Origin: an uncultured Lachnospiraceae bacterium
Lineage (GTDB): Bacteria; Bacillota; Clostridia; Lachnospirales; Lachnospiraceae
Length of the DNA stretch: 8,627 bases
Direction: 5' to 3'
Assembly (NCBI GenBank): GCA_946630645.1
Contig: CAMOZD010000033.1
Coordinates: 1 to 8,627 of the forward strand
Part shown: in pieces, positions 1 to 6,558 of the stretch
How the letters are laid out: the number at the start of each line of letters is the position of its first letter
How positions within the stretch are numbered: the stretch's first letter is position 1
Notes under the pieces: generated by a model
The model's input: the letters and a program-made list of their open reading frames with translations, nothing else
Told to the model about the DNA's origin: nothing
The model's database searches: none
Position numbers and translations under genes: made by a program

Positions 1-427
1 AGGATTCGGTAAAATAAATGGAAGAGGGCTTGTCGCTGGTATTTTCAATAGTTACATGGAAGGCGATGGTGGCAAATTCCTGGCCCGGTTGAAGCTCCAT
101 ATCTCCGGCAATCTCTTCATTAGTCACGGAAGCCTTGGCAACCTGGATGCCATCCAGGCTATATTTGAAAGGACCGGTCTCCTTGCTGATGTTGAGGGCC
201 GCATTTTCATAAACCGTCTCCAGCTCCAGACCCTCGGTGCCCGCATAGACTTGCTGCTGTCCTGGGGACTGGGATGTGGTGCCGGCCTTCTGTGAACTTC
301 CTTTGGTTTCAGTGCTGGCAGCCAGGACCTCCTTTTTCTGGTCCCTGTTTCCTGCCCCGGTCTTGCCGCAGGCAGCCAGGACGCAGGTAAAAGCAAGAAT
401 GAAAGCCAGTGTCACTATCTTTTTCAT
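1..427 (-). CDS. secreted lipoprotein, C-terminus off the left edge (DUF4352-like domain possible)
   Basis: An open frame on the minus strand begins at ATG 427-425 and runs 142 codons to the window edge without a stop. The N-terminus has two lysines, a hydrophobic stretch and the lipobox LAAC with the lipidated cysteine at residue 20, so it is a type II signal peptide exported by Sec and anchored outside the membrane. A low-complexity Ser/Thr/Gln/Lys linker covers about residues 25-60. The domain after it contains a beta-strand pattern ending in ATIAFHVTIENTSDKP, which resembles the immunoglobulin-like DUF4352 family found in Firmicute lipoproteins; that assignment is tentative. A ribosome binding site (AAGGAG on the minus strand, bases 437-442) lies about 9 bases upstream. 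It is transcribed divergently from the potassium genes, and its function is unknown. Confidence 0.88.
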   Translation of the reverse strand, partial: MKKIVTLAFILAFTCVLAACGKTGAGNRDQKKEVLAASTETKGSSQKAGTTSQSPGQQQVYAGTEGLELETVYENAALNISKETGPFKYSLDGIQVAKASVTNEEIAGDMELQPGQEFATIAFHVTIENTSDKPSSIYFTES

Positions 428-465
428 TGATTATTTCTCCTTTCCTGCATTGATTTCCTGTCTTA

Positions 466-494
466 AATATAACACTGATTGGCCTGGATGACCA
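466..494 (-). promoter_or_regulatory. candidate sigma-A promoter for the lipoprotein gene
   Basis: On the minus strand TGGTCA (489-494) and TATATT (466-471) are separated by 17 bases, a plausible -35/-10 pair about 40 bases upstream of the lipoprotein start. A second possible -10, TATAAT at 500-505, has a weaker partner (TAAACA, 521-526) at 15 bases. Which one is used cannot be decided by eye. Confidence 0.35.
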
Positions 495-534
495 TAATAA
501 TTATAGAAGGAAATTATCCTTGTTTACGTCTGTC

Positions 535-582
535 CTTAAAGCGTCTTCATGCATCATAAAGCATCTTTATACAATCTTAATA
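535..582 (+). promoter_or_regulatory. periodic heptamer array, candidate KdpE/OmpR-type operator for ktrBA
   Basis: Five related heptamers follow one another on the same DNA face: CTTAAAG (535), CTTCATG (545), CATAAAG (555), CTTTATA (565) and CTTAATA (576). Their spacing is 10, 10, 10 and 11 bases. OmpR-family regulators bind direct repeats of about this period. The last pair, in the context CATCTTTATACAATCTTAAT, resembles from memory the E. coli KdpE site upstream of kdpFABC. The array sits just upstream of the promoter proposed for ktrB, where an activator would bind, and a KdpE homologue is encoded about 5 kb downstream. The repeats are seen directly; the regulator is inferred. Confidence 0.4.
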
Positions 583-600
583 TGGCATCCCCAATACTTA

Positions 601-629
601 CGCACATTTAATAGTTTAAGTGGCATAAT
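601..629 (+). promoter_or_regulatory. candidate extended -10 promoter for ktrBA
   Basis: TGGCATAAT (621-629) is an extended -10 element (TGn plus CATAAT). The -35 position (601-606, cgcaca) is a poor match, as expected for an activator-dependent or extended -10 promoter. Transcription would begin near 636, giving a leader of about 110 bases before ktrB. Confidence 0.4.
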
Positions 630-651
630 AGCCTTAAACATGAAAATAAGG

Positions 652-711
652 AAGAGGACCAGGCCCGGAAGCAGGGTGAGAAAGCCCATGACTTTTTAGA
701 TGGTTCCTCTT
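652..711 (+). promoter_or_regulatory. foldable leader upstream of ktrB
   Basis: AAGAGGACCA (652-661) pairs with TGGTTCCTCTT (701-711) with one bulged base, closing a loop that holds a second small stem, GGGT (674-677) with GCCC (684-687), extendable by CA/TG. The 3' arm ends in a short U run, so it could act as a weak attenuator or protect the mRNA. I do not recognise a ydaO (c-di-AMP) riboswitch or any other named class here. Confidence 0.3.
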
Positions 712-745
712 TTACGTGTATATTTAGGATGGAGATTATGATCAT

Positions 746-2074
746 ATGAATAGACAACATGAAAAATTTTCTTCTTCCCAGCTGATTATTCTGGGTTTTG
801 CCGGTGTAATTATCATGGGATGCCTGCTGCTGATGCTGCCCATATCTTCAAAAAGCGGGGCCTGGACCGATTGGTCTGATGCCCTGTTCACATCGACCTC
901 CGCTGTCTGTGTGACAGGCCTGGTAGTCCAGGATACAGCCAGCTACTGGTCTGATTTTGGTCAGCTGATCATATTGCTTCTGATTCAGACCGGCGGCATG
1001 GGTGTGGTTACCCTGGCAATCGCCCTGCCAATGGTCAGGGGAAAAAAGATTGGTCTTAGACAGAGAAGTACCATGCAGGAAGCGATTTCTGCCCCCCAGG
1101 TGGGAGGAATCATCCGGCTGACAGGCTTTATTATCAAGCTGACCCTGGCCTTTGAAGCAATCGGGGCCCTGATCATGGCCCCTGTCTTCTGCAAAAGGTT
1201 CGGCTTTATCAGGGGCATCTGGTACAGTATCTTTCATGCCATATCTGCTTTCTGTAATGCGGGCTTTGACCTCATGGGTTTGGAGGAGGACTTCTCATCC
1301 CTTACCTCCTTCGTGACAAATCCTGTAATTAATATGGTGATTATGTCCCTGATCATCATAGGCGGTATCGGCTTTATGGTCTGGGATGACATTTACCGGA
1401 ACCGTCTTAATGTACACCGCTACAGGATGCAGACTAAGCTGGTGCTGACTACCACTTTTTTCCTGATCCTGCTGCCGGCTCTCTACTTCTTCTATCATGA
1501 ATTCAGTGATGAGCCTATGGCAGTCCGTTTCTGGAGTTCCCTCTTCCAGGCTGTCACACCCAGGACCGCCGGCTTTAATACGGCAGACCAGGGCCTGCTC
1601 AGCAGCAATGGTGTTCTTATTACCATTGTTCTCATGCTTGTGGGAGGGTCGCCCGGTTCCACAGCCGGTGGTATGAAGACCACAACCTTTGCTGTTATGA
1701 TGGCCAATTCCCTGTCAGTCTTTCGCAGGAGGGAACACACCTGCTTTTTCGGAAGACGGGTCAGCGGGGACGTAGTCACCAGTGCGGCAACCATATTTAC
1801 CATGTATATTATCCTGTTTATGACAGGCGGCTGTGTAATCAGCGCCTTAGACGGCCTGCCCTTAAAGGAGTGTCTTTTTGAGACGGCCTCAGCTATAGGC
1901 ACAGTCGGTTTGACTCTGGGCATTACTACCAAGGTCAGCGTATTTTCAAGGATGATCCTGATCGGTCTTATGTATTTTGGCCGGGTGGGGGGCCTTACCC
2001 TGATCTTTGCGGCCCTGTCTAAAAAAGGAGACGCCACATCCAGGCTGCCCCAGGAAAAGCTGACGGTTGGATGA
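746..2074 (+). CDS. ktrB: Ktr/Trk-type potassium uptake protein, membrane translocating subunit
   Basis: This 442-residue polytopic membrane protein belongs to the TrkH/KtrB superfamily of K+ channels-turned-transporters, which import K+ (often Na+-dependent in KtrB) under control of a cytoplasmic RCK ring. The four M1-P-M2 repeats are visible through their filter loops: CVTGLV near residue 58, CNAGFD near 173, RTAGFN near 276 and GTVGLT near 388. All four keep the filter glycine. The flexible gating loop in the third repeat is GGSPGSTAGGMKTTT (300-314), and the conserved pore-facing arginine of the fourth repeat is R413 in FGRVGGLTL. Length and short N-terminus fit KtrB better than proteobacterial TrkH. 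A GGAG at 731-734 is 11 bases from the ATG, rather distant. A short frame (729-749, ATG to TGA) overlaps the start codon and might couple translation. ktrA follows after 37 bases. Confidence 0.95.
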   Translation: MNRQHEKFSSSQLIILGFAGVIIMGCLLLMLPISSKSGAWTDWSDALFTSTSAVCVTGLVVQDTASYWSDFGQLIILLLIQTGGMGVVTLAIALPMVRGKKIGLRQRSTMQEAISAPQVGGIIRLTGFIIKLTLAFEAIGALIMAPVFCKRFGFIRGIWYSIFHAISAFCNAGFDLMGLEEDFSSLTSFVTNPVINMVIMSLIIIGGIGFMVWDDIYRNRLNVHRYRMQTKLVLTTTFFLILLPALYFFYHEFSDEPMAVRFWSSLFQAVTPRTAGFNTADQGLLSSNGVLITIVLMLVGGSPGSTAGGMKTTTFAVMMANSLSVFRRREHTCFFGRRVSGDVVTSAATIFTMYIILFMTGGCVISALDGLPLKECLFETASAIGTVGLTLGITTKVSVFSRMILIGLMYFGRVGGLTLIFAALSKKGDATSRLPQEKLTVG

Positions 2075-2098
2075 GGAAAGAATAGCAGGTTTATCAAG

Positions 2099-2104
2099 AG
2101 GAGG
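2099..2104 (+). promoter_or_regulatory. ribosome binding site fixing the ktrA start
   Basis: AGGAGG lies 7 bases before ATG 2112. It rules out the in-frame TTG at 2067, which overlaps the end of ktrB and lacks a binding site. Confidence 0.8.
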
Positions 2105-2111
2105 AAGTCTT

Positions 2112-2765
2112 ATGAAGTCTGTATTATTAGTTGGAGTAGGAAGATTCGGCAAACATATTGCCATGAAATTAGATGAGTTGAACCAGCAGGTTATGGCTAT
2201 AGACATGGATGAGGAGAAGATTAACGAGGTTCTCCCCTACGTGACAAGCGCCATGATTGGCGACAGCACCAACAGAGAGTTCCTGAGCTCCCTGGGGGTC
2301 AGGAATTTTGACGTGTGTATCGTTGCCATCGGTGATAGTTTCCAGAATTCCCTGGAGACAGTCTGGCAGCTCAAGGAACTGGGAGCCAGTAAGGTAATTG
2401 CCCGGGCTTCCCGGGGAATGCAGGAGAAGTTTCTCTTCCGTATCGGGGCTGACCAGGTAGTCTACCCGGAGAAGGATCTTGCGGCCTGGACGGCCATCCG
2501 CTGTACGTCCGACCACATCAAGGATTATGTGGAACTGGATGACGATTATTCTATCGTAGAACTGTCTGTCCCGGACAACTGGAACGGCAAAACCATCCTG
2601 CAGCTGGATATCCGTAAAAAATATGGTATCAATGTCCTGGGCATCCGCCGTAACTCCCGTCTGGATATGAACATTTCCCCGGATTGTGTCCTGAACAGCT
2701 CGGAAACGCTTCTGGTTCTTGGCGAACAGAAGCAGCTGCAGAAATTTTTCCGTCTGAACAAATAG
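2112..2765 (+). CDS. ktrA: Ktr/Trk-type potassium uptake protein, cytoplasmic RCK regulatory subunit
   Basis: A 217-residue soluble protein with the single RCK_N plus RCK_C layout typical of KtrA; E. coli TrkA has two such pairs. The Rossmann nucleotide-binding loop is GVGRFG (residues 8-13), with the strand-2 acidic residue D31 in MAIDMDEEK that would hold the ribose of ATP/ADP or NAD(H). RCK_C (TrkA_C) covers about residues 135-217. Family knowledge: eight subunits form a ring under a KtrB dimer and open or close it on nucleotide binding; in several Firmicutes RCK_C also binds c-di-AMP, which inhibits uptake. Whether this copy binds c-di-AMP cannot be judged from visible residues. It lies 37 bases after ktrB in the same operon. 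Confidence 0.94.
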   Translation: MKSVLLVGVGRFGKHIAMKLDELNQQVMAIDMDEEKINEVLPYVTSAMIGDSTNREFLSSLGVRNFDVCIVAIGDSFQNSLETVWQLKELGASKVIARASRGMQEKFLFRIGADQVVYPEKDLAAWTAIRCTSDHIKDYVELDDDYSIVELSVPDNWNGKTILQLDIRKKYGINVLGIRRNSRLDMNISPDCVLNSSETLLVLGEQKQLQKFFRLNK

Positions 2766-2805
2766 TTAGACATCCATCAAAGTCTTTCTCTCTGGAGGTG
2801 AGAGT

Positions 2806-3303
2806 GTGAGAGATCTGATTCTGGCGGCAGGTTTTCTGCTGATGGGCCTTTTGGGTTACCTGCTCATGAGTAAAGTGGACCAGTTCCTGGAAAATAACCG
2901 GAAAAATATGATAAAGAAAACAGGGGATAAGCAGATTCTTATTGCTGCCGAATCTCCCTTTCTGGCGGGGTCCATTATGCCGGCGGTCGAATTGTGTGAA
3001 AAGGAGGGGCCCTCTACTGCCTTCTTCCTGTACAGCGGCCAGCCGGAGAGTCTGCTCAAAAGTCTGACTGAGGGTCAGGTGGATCTGCTTATTCTCTCTG
3101 AAGGAACGGTTTTCAAAAAGGAAGAAGGCTACGAATATATGCTGCTGCCCTTCCGGAATACAGTGGTGACCGTGGACGGTTTTGATCAGGTGGTAAATGG
3201 CATGGAAGAGGCCAACCTGGTTTATGTGGTCTGGAACAGCCGTATTGTCTCCCCCAACCGGGACTGGCTGATTTCAGTTATGAGAAACGGTTTCCAGAAC
3301 TGA
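2806..3303 (+). CDS. membrane-anchored protein resembling a shortened LysR-type effector-binding domain
   Basis: A 165-residue protein starting at GTG 2806, chosen because GGAGG (2794-2798) lies 7 bases upstream. Residues 3-21 form one transmembrane helix followed by a Lys/Arg-rich stretch, which predicts a cytoplasmic C-terminal domain. From about residue 42 the pattern is that of the first half of a LysR substrate-binding domain: ILIAAESPFLAGSIMP, then a strand ending FFLYSG, then PESLLKSLTEGQVDLLILSEG. The C-terminal IVSPNRDWLISVM resembles the closing helix of the same fold, so the middle (second subdomain) seems largely missing. There is no DNA-binding helix-turn-helix. It is third in the ktrBA operon, 40 bases after ktrA and upstream of the terminator, so an accessory or sensing role in K+ transport is possible. 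No function is known to me, and the fold assignment rests on pattern reading. Confidence 0.8.
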   Translation: MRDLILAAGFLLMGLLGYLLMSKVDQFLENNRKNMIKKTGDKQILIAAESPFLAGSIMPAVELCEKEGPSTAFFLYSGQPESLLKSLTEGQVDLLILSEGTVFKKEEGYEYMLLPFRNTVVTVDGFDQVVNGMEEANLVYVVWNSRIVSPNRDWLISVMRNGFQN

Positions 3304-3369
3304 CATAAGACAAGATATTTTAATCCCTATCTGCCAGTAACCCTGGGGGTCCGCAGGTCAGACAGCAGT

Positions 3370-3412
3370 CTGCCGGCGGCTGCCCATGGAGGCCGGCAGC
3401 CGGGGATTTTTT
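3370..3412 (+). terminator. intrinsic terminator of the ktrBA operon
   Basis: CTGCCGGC (3370-3377) pairs perfectly with GCCGGCAG (3392-3399); a shifted alternative pairs CGGCTGCC (3377-3384) with GGCAGCCG (3395-3402). Six Ts follow at 3407-3412. An upstream hairpin, CAGAC/GTCTG around AGCA (about 3359-3372), overlaps the first terminator arm and could compete with it. Confidence 0.7.
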
Positions 3413-3429
3413 AATTTCCTTCCAATCTG

Positions 3430-3461
3430 CTTATGTCCCCGGCGGTCAATTGTGGTAGAAT
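3430..3461 (+). promoter_or_regulatory. candidate extended -10 promoter for kdpDE
   Basis: TGGTAGAAT (3453-3461) is a good extended -10 element just after the terminator; the -35 region is weak. It has the same TGGnAnAAT form as the one proposed before ktrB. Two CTT-type heptamers, CTTCCAA (3419) and CTTATGT (3430), sit 11 bases apart just upstream. The implied start near 3468 leaves a 5' UTR of about 265 bases containing the tandem repeat. Confidence 0.4.
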
Positions 3462-3505
3462 AGTAGGGACGTGACCTGGATTAAAAAAGCAGGGGACGGA
3501 TCACA

Positions 3506-3675
3506 GTATGAAGTGTGTAACAGCATGAAGTAGATAGAAACATGGAGTAGATAGAGACATGGAGTAGATAGAGACATGGAGTAGATAGAGACATGGATTG
3601 GATAGAGACATGGAGTAGATAGAAACATGGAGTAGATAGAAACATGGAGTAGATAGAGATATGGAGTCCATAAAA
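3506..3675 (+). repeat. 17-bp tandem repeat array upstream of kdpD
   Basis: The unit acatggagtagatagag recurs head to tail without gaps. Eight clear copies start at 3523, 3540, 3557, 3574, 3591, 3608, 3625 and 3642; most are identical or differ by one or two bases. A degenerate copy flanks each side, at 3506-3522 and 3659-3675. The plus strand is strongly purine-rich, and each clear unit holds an ATG; six of them read ATG GAG TAG, a start followed almost at once by a stop. Seventeen is not a multiple of three, so the array is not conserved coding sequence. It lies between the proposed promoter and the kinase start. Confidence 0.93.
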
Positions 3676-3716
3676 CCAGGAGCCGGCCGAATAGTATTTG
3701 CCGGCTGTCCGGCACC

Positions 3717-3724
3717 AGGAAGGA
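3717..3724 (+). promoter_or_regulatory. ribosome binding site fixing the kdpD start
   Basis: AGGAAGGA lies 9 bases before ATG 3734. The longer in-frame option, TTG 3698, has only a GGAG about 15 bases upstream and is less likely. Confidence 0.7.
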
Positions 3725-3733
3725 ACAAAAGGG

Positions 3734-5704
3734 ATGGAAGCAGGGACTGACTATTTGAAAGAAAGGAATAAAGAACATATTCTTGTGGGCCTGTCCTCTT
3801 CTCCGTCCAATGGTAAAATTATCAGGACGGCGGCCAGGATGGCTGAAGCTTTCGATTGTCCTCTGACTGCCATATTTGTGGAGACACCGGCTTTCAGGAA
3901 GGGTTCTGAGGACAACAAGGCCAGGTTCAGGGAAAACTGTAACCTGGCAGAGTCTCTGGGGGCAGATATTGAGATCGTCTACGGGGATGACGCTGCCTAC
4001 CAGATTGCTGAGTTTGCCCGGCTTTCGGGCGTAAGCAAGATTGTGGTGGGAAGGAGTAATGTAGTCCAGACCCGCTTTTTCAGGAAGCCTGCCCTGACGG
4101 ACCAGCTGCTGGTCTATGCGCCTGAGATTGATATCCACATCATTCCCGATAAGAGTGCCAGAACCTACTATGACAGCCGGCAGACTAACAGCCCTGATAT
4201 ACTGAAAAATGTGCTGAAGAGTCTGCTGATTTTTGCCGGGGCCACCCTGCTCTGCCTGCTTTTTCACAGGATGGGCTTCACCGACGCCAACATTATTATG
4301 GTCTATATCCTGGGTGTGGTTCTTACCTCTGTAGCCACTTCCCACCAGGTATACAGCCTGATGTCTTCTGTGGCCAGCGTTCTGATTTTTAACTATCTCT
4401 TTACCATGCCGCGGTTTTCTTTCGCGGCCTATGAGACCGGCTATCCCCTCACCTTTGTGGTCATGTTTCTGACGGCCCTGATTACCGGGACCTTTGCCAT
4501 TCGTTACAAGGAACAGGCCAGCCAGTCGGCCAAGACCGCCTACCGTACCAAGATCCTCTTTGATACAGAACAGATTTTGTCCAAGGCAGAGGGCAAAGAA
4601 GAACTGCTCCTGGCCATAGGCAGCCAGATCGGCCGCCTGCTTAACCGTAATATCGTGGTATTTGACGGGGGCAGGGAAGATATGAGACCGGTTTTATTCC
4701 CGGCCGGCGACGGGAAGCTGCAGGCCTATGATCTGGAGAGAGAAAAGGAAATCGTCAGCTGGGTTTTTGCTAATAATCACAGGGCAGGAGCCGGGACAGA
4801 CTACTATTCCTGGTCATCTTATATGTATTTTGCCATGAGGGTCAACGAGCGGATCTATGGGGTTGTGGGTATTGAAGTGAATGACAGGCCTTTGGAAGCC
4901 GCAGAATACGGTGTCCTCCTGTCCATCTTAGGCGAAGGAGCCCTGGCCATGGAAAATGAAAAAAATGCCAGGGAGAAGGAGGAGGCGGCCCTCTGGGCAG
5001 AGCGGGAGCAGCTGCGGGCCAATCTTTTGAGAATGATTTCCCATGACCTGAGAACTCCTCTCACATCCATATCCGGCCATGCCAGCAACCTGATCAGTAA
5101 TGGCAGTTATTTTGACGAGGAAACCAAGCAGCAGCTTTACAGGGATATATACAGTGATTCTATCTGGCTGATCAATCTGGTGGAGAATCTTTTGTCCTCC
5201 ACAAAAATCGAGGAGGGGCAGATCAATCTCCGCAAAAGCACGGAGCTGCTCAGCGATATCGTGGATGAGGCTGTGGAGCACTGCCGGGGATCTTCCGGCG
5301 CCCACGAGATCCGGGTCTATGACTGTGATGACCTGCTCTTTGTCAGAAGCGACACCAAGCTGCTCATCCAGGTGCTGGTGAATCTCATTAATAACGCGAT
5401 CAAATACACGCCGGACCAGACCCCCATAGAGATCAGACTGACCAGCCAGGGTTCTATGGCCCAGGTGACGGTCAGCGACCGGGGACCTGGTATCCCCGAT
5501 GAGGACAAAGCCAGCATTTTTGAAAAATTTTATTGTGGCTCCAACCCGATTGCCGACAGCAGGAGAAGCCTGGGACTGGGACTTTACCTGTGCAAGGCAA
5601 TTATCGAAGCCCATAATGGTTTTATTGTTGTGGAGGATAATGTGCCCTGCGGGGCAGTCTTCCGCTTCCAGCTCCCCCGGGAGGAGGTAATATTCCATGA
5701 ATAA
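3734..5704 (+). CDS. kdpD: short KdpD-like sensor histidine kinase (USP, DUF4118, GAF, HisKA, HATPase; no N-terminal KdpD domain)
   Basis: A 656-residue membrane kinase. Order of domains: universal-stress-protein fold (about 14-138, from HILVGLSSS to IHIIPDK), DUF4118 with four helices (about 157-257), GAF-like region (about 270-400), a charged helix, HisKA with phosphorylated His437 in ISHDLRTPLTS, and HATPase with N box NLINNAIKYTP (550-560), G1 DRGPGIP (582-588) and G2 GLGLYLCK. Full-length E. coli KdpD is near 890 residues; the missing part is the N-terminal KdpD domain with its Walker-type ATP site. The USP region contains SSS (21-23), then 20 residues, then LTAIF (44-48), close to the SxS-X20-FTAxY c-di-AMP motif of S. 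aureus KdpD. It would sense K+, turgor or c-di-AMP and phosphorylate the KdpE encoded next, with which it overlaps by 8 bases. Confidence 0.92.
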   Translation: MEAGTDYLKERNKEHILVGLSSSPSNGKIIRTAARMAEAFDCPLTAIFVETPAFRKGSEDNKARFRENCNLAESLGADIEIVYGDDAAYQIAEFARLSGVSKIVVGRSNVVQTRFFRKPALTDQLLVYAPEIDIHIIPDKSARTYYDSRQTNSPDILKNVLKSLLIFAGATLLCLLFHRMGFTDANIIMVYILGVVLTSVATSHQVYSLMSSVASVLIFNYLFTMPRFSFAAYETGYPLTFVVMFLTALITGTFAIRYKEQASQSAKTAYRTKILFDTEQILSKAEGKEELLLAIGSQIGRLLNRNIVVFDGGREDMRPVLFPAGDGKLQAYDLEREKEIVSWVFANNHRAGAGTDYYSWSSYMYFAMRVNERIYGVVGIEVNDRPLEAAEYGVLLSILGEGALAMENEKNAREKEEAALWAEREQLRANLLRMISHDLRTPLTSISGHASNLISNGSYFDEETKQQLYRDIYSDSIWLINLVENLLSSTKIEEGQINLRKSTELLSDIVDEAVEHCRGSSGAHEIRVYDCDDLLFVRSDTKLLIQVLVNLINNAIKYTPDQTPIEIRLTSQGSMAQVTVSDRGPGIPDEDKASIFEKFYCGSNPIADSRRSLGLGLYLCKAIIEAHNGFIVVEDNVPCGAVFRFQLPREEVIFHE

Positions 5705-6395
5705 AGTTCAGATTCTTGTGATTGAGGATGACGAGCCGGTCAAAAACCTGATCACCACCACCCTCAAGGCCAGAGATTATCACTATATTGCAGCAGACAG
5801 CGGGTCCGCGGGAATCATGATGGCGGCTTCCAAAAATCCTGACATCATTCTCCTGGACCTGGGGCTTCCGGACATGGATGGTGTGGAGGTGATTGATAGA
5901 GTCAGAAGCTGGACCAACACTCCCATTATCGTCATCAGTGCCCGCAGTGAGGACAGCGATAAGATTGCAGCCTTAGACGCCGGGGCCGACGACTACCTGA
6001 CCAAACCCTTCTCTGTGGAGGAGCTGCTGGCCAGGCTGAGAGTTACCCAGCGCCGTCTGTCCCTCATGCAGCCTGAGAATGAAAGACCGGCCGTCTTTTG
6101 TAACGGGGACCTGAAGATCGATTACTCAGCCGGCTGTGTTTTCATGGGAGAGGAGGAGCTGCACCTGACCCCCATCGAGTACAAGCTGTTATGTGTCCTG
6201 TCCCAGAATATGGGCAAAGTCCTGACCCACCGTTATCTTCTGGAAAATGTCTGGGGGAGCAGCTGGGAAAATGATGTGGCCAGCCTCAGGGTATTTATGG
6301 CTACCTTAAGAAAAAAACTGGAGCGGGGGACCAACAGGCCCCGCTACATCCAGACCCATATTGGAATCGGTTACCGCATGCTCAAGGTGGAGTGA
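5697..6395 (+). CDS. kdpE: KdpE-type response regulator (OmpR/PhoB family)
   Basis: A 232-residue transcription factor. The receiver domain (1-120) has acidic pair D11/D12, phospho-acceptor D54 in LLDLGLPDMDG, switch residue S81 and K103 in DDYLTKPF. The C-terminal winged helix (about 135-232) shows LTPIEYKLLCVLSQNMGKVLT and ends with YIQTHIGIGYRM, as in OmpR/PhoB proteins. Receiver details such as TPIIVISARSEDSDKIAALDAGADDYLTKPF match KdpE closely. The start codon lies inside the end of kdpD (ATGAATAA, 8-base overlap) and the binding site GGAGGAGG is within kdpD, so the two are translationally coupled. With no kdpFABC in view, the likely local target is the ktrBA promoter (inference). Confidence 0.94.
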   Translation: MNKVQILVIEDDEPVKNLITTTLKARDYHYIAADSGSAGIMMAASKNPDIILLDLGLPDMDGVEVIDRVRSWTNTPIIVISARSEDSDKIAALDAGADDYLTKPFSVEELLARLRVTQRRLSLMQPENERPAVFCNGDLKIDYSAGCVFMGEEELHLTPIEYKLLCVLSQNMGKVLTHRYLLENVWGSSWENDVASLRVFMATLRKKLERGTNRPRYIQTHIGIGYRMLKVE

Positions 6396-6529
6396 CCGGG
6401 GCTGCAGCAATCCGCCGGCCTATGCCAGGGTAAATGGCCGGAATGGCAGCAGAACCGGCCCTCGTGTTCATTATGAGGAGTGACCAAAATGGCAGCAGAA
6501 CCTGCCCCCCGTGTTTAAGGTGGAGTGAC
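6384..6529 (+). repeat. imperfect direct repeats that copy the 3' end of kdpE
   Basis: A 42-43 base segment beginning aatggcagcagaacc occurs at 6442-6484 and again at 6488-6529, offset by 46 bases, with a few substitutions and one indel. The last 13 bases of the second copy, aaggtggagtgac (6517-6529), are identical to the end of kdpE with its stop codon (6384-6396), and the first copy ends with the related gaggagtgac. CCGGCC (6415-6420) and GGCCGG (6436-6441) can form a small stem but no T run follows, so no terminator is called here. The rest of this gap shows nothing else. Confidence 0.75.
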
Positions 6530-6558
6530 TTCAGGGAAAGAAAAGGAGTAAAGTGAAA

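Noticed and set aside
56..491. Small plus-strand frames over the left edge
   Set aside because: They overlap the minus-strand lipoprotein frame, which has a lipobox, a strong ribosome binding site and continuous coding to the edge.
601..745. A ydaO-type c-di-AMP riboswitch before ktrB
   Set aside because: Such switches often precede potassium transporter genes in Firmicutes, but the leader is only about 110 bases and I find none of the conserved ydaO segments.
1495..2097. 200-codon minus-strand frame opposite ktrB
   Set aside because: It lies wholly antisense to the end of a well-supported ktrB and shows no family pattern or binding site.
3506..3675. CRISPR array
   Set aside because: The 17-base units abut directly with no unique spacers, so this is a tandem repeat.
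3446..4345. Long minus-strand reading frames with a 17-residue repeated peptide over the tandem array
   Set aside because: A 17-base repeat read in any open frame gives a 17-residue peptide repeat automatically. The remainder is antisense to the kinase gene, and there is no ribosome binding site or recognisable domain.
4928..5698. 256-codon minus-strand frame opposite kdpD
   Set aside because: Antisense to the HisKA and HATPase domains; it exists because of codon bias in the real gene, and its translation shows no domain.
6396..6552. Intrinsic terminator after kdpE
   Set aside because: CCGGCC/GGCCGG can pair, but the stem is short, the loop is long and no T run follows.
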